The notes under the pieces were generated by a model. It was not told the DNA's origin and made no database searches. It worked only from the letters and a program-made list of their open reading frames with translations. From the NCBI GenBank assembly GCA_015491585.1, contig WFVQ01000159.1, positions 1 through 8,720 on the forward strand: 8,720 nucleotides of DNA, given 5' to 3'. Source of the stretch: Deltaproteobacteria bacterium (GTDB lineage: Bacteria; Desulfobacterota; Dissulfuribacteria; Dissulfuribacterales; S140-46). The number at the start of each line of letters is the position of its first letter. The first letter of the stretch is position 1. Below are positions 5,530 through 8,720 of the stretch, piece by piece. The position numbers and the translations under genes were made by a program.

Positions 5530-5811
5530 CTACCTGCGCACCTTCGACTTCTTGTCGGCTGCATGGCCGTAATAGGTGCGCGTCGGCGCGAACTCTCCAA
5601 GTTTGTGCCCCACCATGTTCTCGGTCACGAAGACAGGTATGAACTTCCTGCCGTTGTGAACCGCGAAGGTGAGCCCTACCATCTCAGGAATGATGGTGGA
5701 TCTACGCGACCAGGTCTTTATGACCCGCTTATCATTGGTCTCCCTGGCCTTTATCACCTTCTTGAGCAGGTGATCGTCGACGAATGGTCCTTTCTTGATG
5801 GATCTAGCCAC
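5530..5811 (-). CDS. rpsS: 30S ribosomal protein S19 (GTG start)
   Basis: The 93-residue S19 is of normal length. S19 forms a head complex with S13 and contacts the A-site tRNA and the intersubunit bridge. The N terminus MARSIKKGPFVDDHLLKK, TWSRRSTIIPEMVG at about residues 33-46, and NMVGHKLGEFAPTRTY at 65-80 are diagnostic. Translation begins at GTG (5811-5809) behind a clear GGGAG site. It is followed by rplV after 17 nt and ends in TAG. The basic tail KKSKVRR is typical. No frame damage is seen. Confidence 0.98.
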   Translation of the reverse strand: MARSIKKGPFVDDHLLKKVIKARETNDKRVIKTWSRRSTIIPEMVGLTFAVHNGRKFIPVFVTENMVGHKLGEFAPTRTYYGHAADKKSKVRR

Positions 5812-5823
5812 TTCTCAACTCCC
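5812..5823 (-). promoter_or_regulatory. Ribosome-binding site deciding the GTG start of rpsS
   Basis: Sense GGGAG (5823-5819) is followed by the 7-nt spacer TTGAGAA and then GTG. No ATG lies in the right frame close by, and the protein from this GTG begins exactly with the family's MARSIKKGPF. GTG is therefore the real start. Confidence 0.85.
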
Positions 5824-5831
5824 GACTCTCA

Positions 5832-6653
5832 TTACTTGCGGCGACGTACGATGAAGCGGTCACTGGGCTTCTTCTTCCTGGTCTTGTACCCCTTGGTGGG
5901 CCAGCCCCAGGGGCTGCACGGATGGCGGCCGCCCGAAGACTTGCCTTCGCCACCACCCATAGGATGATCCACCGGGTTCATCGCCACACCGCGCACGTGG
6001 GGCCTCCGGCCAAGCCAGCGACTCCTGCCCGCCTTGCCGAGCTTTACGTTCTCGTGGTCCAGGTTACCCACCTGGCCCACGGTAGCCCTGCACTCCTCGT
6101 GGATGATCCGCATCTCGCCGCTGGGCAGCCGGAGATGGACATAGCGGTTCTCCTTGGCCATAACCTGGGCCGCAGTGCCCGCACTACGCACCATCTGCCC
6201 CCCCTTGCCCGGCCGCATCTCGATGTTGTGCACCAAAGTGCCAAGGGGAATATTCTTTAGCGGCATACAGTTGCCAGGCTTGATGTCCACACTGTCCCCG
6301 GACTCCACCTTGTCTCCTACCGAGAGCCCGAGGGGAGCCAGGATGTAGCGCTTCTCGCCGTCAGCATACTGGAGCAGGGCTATCCTGGCGGAACGGTTGG
6401 GATCGTACTCTATGGCGATACACTTGGCCTCGATCCCGTCCTTGCGGCGCTTGAAGTCGATGATCCTGTACTTCCTCTTGTTCCCGCCGCCGCGGTGCCT
6501 CGCAGTGACCCGGCCGTAGTTGTTGCGACCTCCGCTCTTCTTGAGCGGCTCCAGCAGGGACTTCTCCGGCTCCTTCTTGGTTATGTCCGGATCCACGAGG
6601 ACCGACATGTGGCGACGGCCCGGAGATGTTGGTTTGAACAGCTTGATAGGCAT
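5832..6653 (-). CDS. rplB: 50S ribosomal protein L2
   Basis: At 273 residues it is the same length as E. coli L2. L2 is required for subunit association and supports the peptidyl transferase centre. The N-terminal KPTSPGRRHMSV, ARHRGGGNKRKYRIIDFKR (about residues 51-69) and the C-terminal SRWLGRRPHVRGVAMNPVDH block are all present. His230 (residue 229 in Met-less E. coli numbering), the well-studied histidine, is kept; the next histidine of E. coli is Met232 here (DHPMGGGEG), a variant that I believe is common outside Gammaproteobacteria. The tail GGRHPCSPWGWPTKGYKTR ends in a basic RRRK. The start is fixed by the TAATG junction with rplW; the gene ends in TAA, 20 nt before rpsS. Confidence 0.99.
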   Translation of the reverse strand: MPIKLFKPTSPGRRHMSVLVDPDITKKEPEKSLLEPLKKSGGRNNYGRVTARHRGGGNKRKYRIIDFKRRKDGIEAKCIAIEYDPNRSARIALLQYADGEKRYILAPLGLSVGDKVESGDSVDIKPGNCMPLKNIPLGTLVHNIEMRPGKGGQMVRSAGTAAQVMAKENRYVHLRLPSGEMRIIHEECRATVGQVGNLDHENVKLGKAGRSRWLGRRPHVRGVAMNPVDHPMGGGEGKSSGGRHPCSPWGWPTKGYKTRKKKPSDRFIVRRRK

Positions 6654-6943
6654 TATACACCCTCAAAAAAGTCTATGGTCTCACCTGGATAGAGCCTGAC
6701 TATGGCCTTCTTCCTGTCCGGTCTGCGGCCAAAATGTCTGCCAACCCTTTTGGGCTTGCCCTTCACCTTTACGGTCTGAACACAGAGCACGCGCTTCTTG
6801 AAGAGCTTCTCCACCGCCTCTTTGATCTCAATCTTGTTGGCCCTTGGATCAACCTCGAAGACCACCTGATTGTTCTGCTCCCTCTGAAACGTGGACTTCT
6901 CGGTGATCCACGGCCCCTTGAGAACCGAGTAGATATCCTTCAT
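6653..6943 (-). CDS. rplW: 50S ribosomal protein L23
   Basis: The 96-residue L23 is close to the usual bacterial length. L23 sits at the exit of the peptide tunnel and docks trigger factor and SRP. The sequence shows the conserved opening IYSVLKGPWITEKST, the FEVDPRANKIEIKEAVEKLF segment at about residues 29-48, and VKVKGKPKRVGRHFGRRPDRKKA, where the basic loop meets 23S rRNA. It overlaps rplD by 4 nt (ATGA). Its TAA stop shares one base with the rplB ATG (TAATG), with GAGG seven nt upstream of that ATG. Three consecutive genes, L4, L23 and L2, are therefore likely to be translationally coupled. Nothing is abnormal in the sequence. Confidence 0.97.
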   Translation of the reverse strand: MKDIYSVLKGPWITEKSTFQREQNNQVVFEVDPRANKIEIKEAVEKLFKKRVLCVQTVKVKGKPKRVGRHFGRRPDRKKAIVRLYPGETIDFFEGV

Positions 6944-6960
6944 GACAACAGCCTCTCCTC
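6939..6960 (-). promoter_or_regulatory. rplD/rplW coupling junction: SD plus ATGA overlap
   Basis: Sense GAGGAGAG (6960-6953) lies 9 nt before the rplW ATG, and the ATG overlaps the rplD TGA as ATGA. Together these form an in-gene ribosome site, typical of translational coupling. The same elements, GAGGAGAG then GTTGTCATGAA, recur at the rplP/rpmC junction in a different reading frame. Confidence 0.8.
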
Positions 6961-7563
6961 GAGCTGCGAAACCGCCTCCTCCTCCAAGATCAGATAGTCG
7001 TGGCGGAGGATGTCATAGACATTCAGACCGGCCTGGGGCAGGACGGTCACATAAGGTATGTTCCTTGCGGAAAGCTCAAGGACCTCGTTCCTCTCCTTTG
7101 TTACGAAAAGGACCTTGCTGACCTCGAACCTGCCCATGAGCTCCGCGACCTTCTTGGTCTTTATGCCGTCGAGACCGAAGTCACGCAGGATGTAGACTTT
7201 GTCGCTCTTCACCCTGTCGCTCAGCGCCATCCGGACACCGAGCTTCCTCACCTTCTTGGGAAGGGGATAGAAGTAGGAGCGCGGCTTGGGCCCAAACACC
7301 GACCCGCCCCGTTTCCAGAGCGGAGAGGTGTTGCTGCCTGCCCTGGCATGCCCCGTGCCCTTCTGGCGCCACGGCTTGCGGCCGCCGCCGCTGACCTCGC
7401 TCCTACGCTTGGTGGAAGCTGTGCCGGCGCGCCTCTTGGCCATCTGCCACTGCACCACCTCGTGCAGCACGCCGACCTTGGGCTCGACGCCGAAGACCTC
7501 GTCCTTGACGGCGATCTCGCCGACCTTCTCCTTCTGCGCGTTATAGACTGGTAATGTAGCCAT
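6940..7563 (-). CDS. rplD: 50S ribosomal protein L4
   Basis: The 207-residue L4 has the family's normal size. L4 binds domain I of 23S rRNA, and its long loop lines the peptide exit tunnel. That loop is visible at about residues 58-96, with GGGRKPWRQKGTGHARAG, then SPLWKRGG and GPKPRSYFYPLPKK. The globular domain contains RMALSDR and ends in the usual acidic/hydrophobic tail. In E. coli L4 represses its own operon through the S10 leader; here no equivalent leader is seen, so any feedback must use another site. The stop codon TGA overlaps the start of rplW as ATGA, which suggests translational coupling. The rplW Shine-Dalgarno site lies in the last codons of this gene. Confidence 0.98.
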   Translation of the reverse strand: MATLPVYNAQKEKVGEIAVKDEVFGVEPKVGVLHEVVQWQMAKRRAGTASTKRRSEVSGGGRKPWRQKGTGHARAGSNTSPLWKRGGSVFGPKPRSYFYPLPKKVRKLGVRMALSDRVKSDKVYILRDFGLDGIKTKKVAELMGRFEVSKVLFVTKERNEVLELSARNIPYVTVLPQAGLNVYDILRHDYLILEEEAVSQLEERLLS

Positions 7564-7580
7564 GGAGTGGCTCAGCTCCT
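7564..7580 (-). promoter_or_regulatory. rplD ribosome-binding region with possible small hairpin
   Basis: In the sense direction the gap reads AGGAGCTGAGCCACTCC immediately before the rplD ATG. AGGAG is the only good Shine-Dalgarno match, and it lies 12 nt upstream, farther than the optimum. Its GGAG (7579-7576) can pair with CTCC (7567-7564) touching the start codon, giving a 4-bp stem with an 8-nt loop. Such a stem would hide the ribosome site of the L4 gene. It is short, so its significance is uncertain. Confidence 0.4.
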
Positions 7581-8210
7581 CTATTTACAAGTAAGTATCA
7601 CGAACTGGTTCACAGCGCCTGGAACACTGCCTTTCACCAGCAGAAGATTCTCTTCCGGCCGCACGTCCAGGACCATTGAGTTCTTCACCGTAGTCCTCTT
7701 GCCGCCGTAGCGGCCCGGCATCTTCTTCCCCTTGATTATCTTGGAGGGCCAGGCACACATACCTATGGAACCCATCTGCCTGTGGTGCTTGGAACCGTGC
7801 CCCATTGGCCCCCTGGAAAACCCGTGCCTCTTGATGGTACCGGTGAAGCCCCTGCCCTTGCTGGTACCAGTGATGTCGACCAGGGAACGGATGTCCAGAT
7901 CCTCGAGGGTCAACACCTGCCCGACCTCGAAGGCGTCGGGATCGGAGACCTTGACCTCCTTGATACAGTAGAACCCCTGCTCCACCCCGGCCTTCCTAAC
8001 ATGGCCCAGCTCCGGCTTCTTCAAGCGGCGGGCCGGCTTGGGGGCAAACCCGAGCTGCAGGGCGTTATAGCCCTCGCGCTCCTGCGTCTTCTTCTGGAGC
8101 ACGGTGCACGGCCCCACTTCCAACACCGTGGTGGCGACCTGCTCACCATCCTCGGTATAGACGTGGGTCATTCCAATCTTGCGGCCTATCATGCCCGTTA
8201 TCTTCGACAT
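7581..8210 (-). CDS. rplC: 50S ribosomal protein L3
   Basis: The 209-residue L3 is of typical length. L3 binds 23S rRNA near the peptidyl transferase centre and is an early assembly protein. The start is supported by AAGGG four to five nt before the ATG and by the N-terminal MIGRKIGMTHVY block. The core signature is at residues 111-131 (VDITGTSKGRGFTGTIKRHG), followed by the centre-reaching loop GHGSKHHRQMGSIG at 137-150 and KGKKMPGRYG at 160-169. E. coli L3 has a glutamine methylated by PrmB just after GSIG; here that position is Met151, so that modification is not expected. It lies between rpsJ (15 nt) and rplD (17 nt) and ends in TAG. Confidence 0.98.
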   Translation of the reverse strand: MSKITGMIGRKIGMTHVYTEDGEQVATTVLEVGPCTVLQKKTQEREGYNALQLGFAPKPARRLKKPELGHVRKAGVEQGFYCIKEVKVSDPDAFEVGQVLTLEDLDIRSLVDITGTSKGRGFTGTIKRHGFSRGPMGHGSKHHRQMGSIGMCAWPSKIIKGKKMPGRYGGKRTTVKNSMVLDVRPEENLLLVKGSVPGAVNQFVILTCK

Positions 8211-8225
8211 GGTCCCTTCTCGCTA

Positions 8226-8537
8226 CTATAGTTTTATCTCTACATCGACCCCGGCTGAGAGCTCCAGTTTCATCAAGGCGTCAATCGTCTGCTGCGTCGG
8301 CTCCAGTATGTCCACCAGACGTTTGTGGGTCCTCTGCTCGAACTGCTCGCGGGACTTCTTGTTGACATGCGGAGACCTCAACACCGTGAACTTCTGTATC
8401 CTGGTGGGCAGCGGGATGGGCCCTGCCACCCGCGCCCCGGTCCTCTTCGCGGTGTCGACGATCTCGCCCACCGATTGGTCGAGCTGCTTGTGATCGAAGC
8501 TCTTCAGACGTATCCTGATTCTCTGTGTTGGGATCAT
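8226..8537 (-). CDS. rpsJ: 30S ribosomal protein S10
   Basis: The 103-residue product matches the usual S10 length. S10 sits in the head of the 30S subunit, and in many bacteria it also pairs with NusB in transcription antitermination. The sequence opens with QRIRIRLKSFDHKQLDQS, has the conserved GPIPLPTRIQKFTVLRSPHV loop at about residues 39-58, and continues with SREQFEQRTHKRLVDI. The ATG is preceded by the purine-rich stretch GAGGTCAGGGAGC. The gene follows tuf after only 22 nt, so there is no room for a long E. coli-type S10 leader where L4 would act. It ends in TAG, 15 nt before rplC. Confidence 0.98.
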   Translation of the reverse strand: MIPTQRIRIRLKSFDHKQLDQSVGEIVDTAKRTGARVAGPIPLPTRIQKFTVLRSPHVNKKSREQFEQRTHKRLVDILEPTQQTIDALMKLELSAGVDVEIKL

Positions 8538-8559
8538 GCTCCCTGACCTCGACTGCCTA

Positions 8560-8720
8560 TCACTCTAAGATCTTGGTAACGACGCCTGCGCCGACGGTGC
8601 GGCCGCCCTCGCGTACCGCAAAACGCAGACCCTCCTCCATCGCTATGGGCTGAATCAGCTCCACAGTAAACTGAACATTGTCTCCTGGCATCACCATCTC
8701 CACACCCTCAGGCAACTGAA
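8560..8720 (-). CDS. tuf: Elongation factor Tu, C-terminal fragment (cut by window edge)
   Basis: The last 52 codons of EF-Tu are present; the rest lies beyond position 8720. EF-Tu is the GTPase that carries aminoacyl-tRNA to the ribosomal A site. The visible part is the end of the C-terminal beta-barrel domain. It contains MPGDN, then ELIQPIAMEEGLRFAVREGG, and ends in RTVGAGVVTKILE, which is the signature EF-Tu C terminus. The gene ends in TGA followed immediately by an in-frame TAG, a tandem stop. It lies 22 nt upstream of rpsJ, the junction of str and S10 operons common in many bacteria. There is no sign of frame damage. A second tuf copy elsewhere cannot be ruled in or out. Confidence 0.96.
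   Translation of the reverse strand, partial: QLPEGVEMVMPGDNVQFTVELIQPIAMEEGLRFAVREGGRTVGAGVVTKILE

Larger units (their letters stand above)
1..8720 (-). other. str-S10-spc ribosomal protein superoperon (internal part)
   Basis: Twenty-one consecutive genes share the minus strand, with intergenic distances from a 4-nt overlap to 49 nt and no opposing gene. The order tuf, rpsJ-rplC-rplD-rplW-rplB-rpsS-rplV-rpsC-rplP-rpmC-rpsQ, then rplN-rplX-rplE-rpsZ-rpsH-rplF-rplR-rpsE-rplO is the conserved bacterial S10 plus spc order, attached to the end of the str operon. There is no gap at the S10/spc border (17 nt between rpsQ and rplN), so a separate spc promoter would have to lie inside coding sequence. 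Both ends are cut by the window: tuf lacks its 5' part and rplO its 3' part. The only departure from the usual order is that rpmD is missing between rpsE and rplO. Single-transcript expression is inferred from the spacing. Confidence 0.95.

Noticed and set aside
5935..6220. Loss of a conserved L2 histidine (DHPMGGGEG instead of DHPHGGGEG)
   Set aside because: The functional histidine (E. coli 229) is kept in VDH; the second His to Met change is, to my knowledge, common outside Gammaproteobacteria, so it is not a defect.
7000..7554. Plus-strand open frame of 184 codons opposite rplD
   Set aside because: It mirrors the L4 codons in the opposite frame; the product is Leu/Asp/Ala rich with no family character. 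The other plus-strand frames in the window are rejected for the same reason.
1..8720. An undescribed defence, mobile or biosynthetic system
   Set aside because: All of the sequence is accounted for by 21 housekeeping genes and gaps of 49 nt or less; no insertion, repeat array or foreign gene is present.

Overview
The window lies entirely inside a bacterial ribosomal-protein superoperon. Every gene is on the minus strand, so transcription runs from position 8720 down to position 1. In transcription order the genes are: tuf (3' end only), rpsJ, rplC, rplD, rplW, rplB, rpsS, rplV, rpsC, rplP, rpmC, rpsQ, rplN, rplX, rplE, rpsZ (zinc-type S14), rpsH, rplF, rplR, rpsE and rplO (5' end only). This is the end of the str operon joined to complete S10 and nearly complete spc operons. 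There are no tRNAs, rRNAs, mobile elements, CRISPR arrays or foreign-looking genes.

The packing is very tight. Adjacent genes overlap by 4 nt (rplD/rplW and rplP/rpmC, both ATGA), share 1 nt (rplW/rplB, TAATG), or are separated by 2 to 33 nt. The one larger gap is 49 nt, between rpsZ and rpsH. I see no promoter or terminator, and no room for an S10-type leader between tuf and rpsJ (22 nt), so the run is most simply one transcript. Most genes have a clear purine-rich Shine-Dalgarno site. The products assemble into both ribosomal subunits (S3, S5, S8, S10, S14, S17 and S19; L2-L6, L14-L16, L18, L22-L24 and L29), and EF-Tu delivers aminoacyl-tRNA to the finished ribosome.

The organism is a GC-rich bacterium. 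The intact 273-residue L2, the Cys4 zinc-ribbon L24, the Cys4 S14 and the tuf-rpsJ junction would fit a Desulfobacterota (former Deltaproteobacteria) or related lineage. That placement is an impression from protein character and was not tested by any search.

Despite the prompt, I find no undescribed biological system here. The points worth a second look are small but concrete: rpmD (L30) is missing between rpsE and rplO; TAG ends half of the 20 readable genes; four core genes start at TTG or GTG, two of them TTG; the same Shine-Dalgarno/overlap signal recurs at two unrelated junctions; and ATA isoleucine codons are used freely in highly expressed genes.
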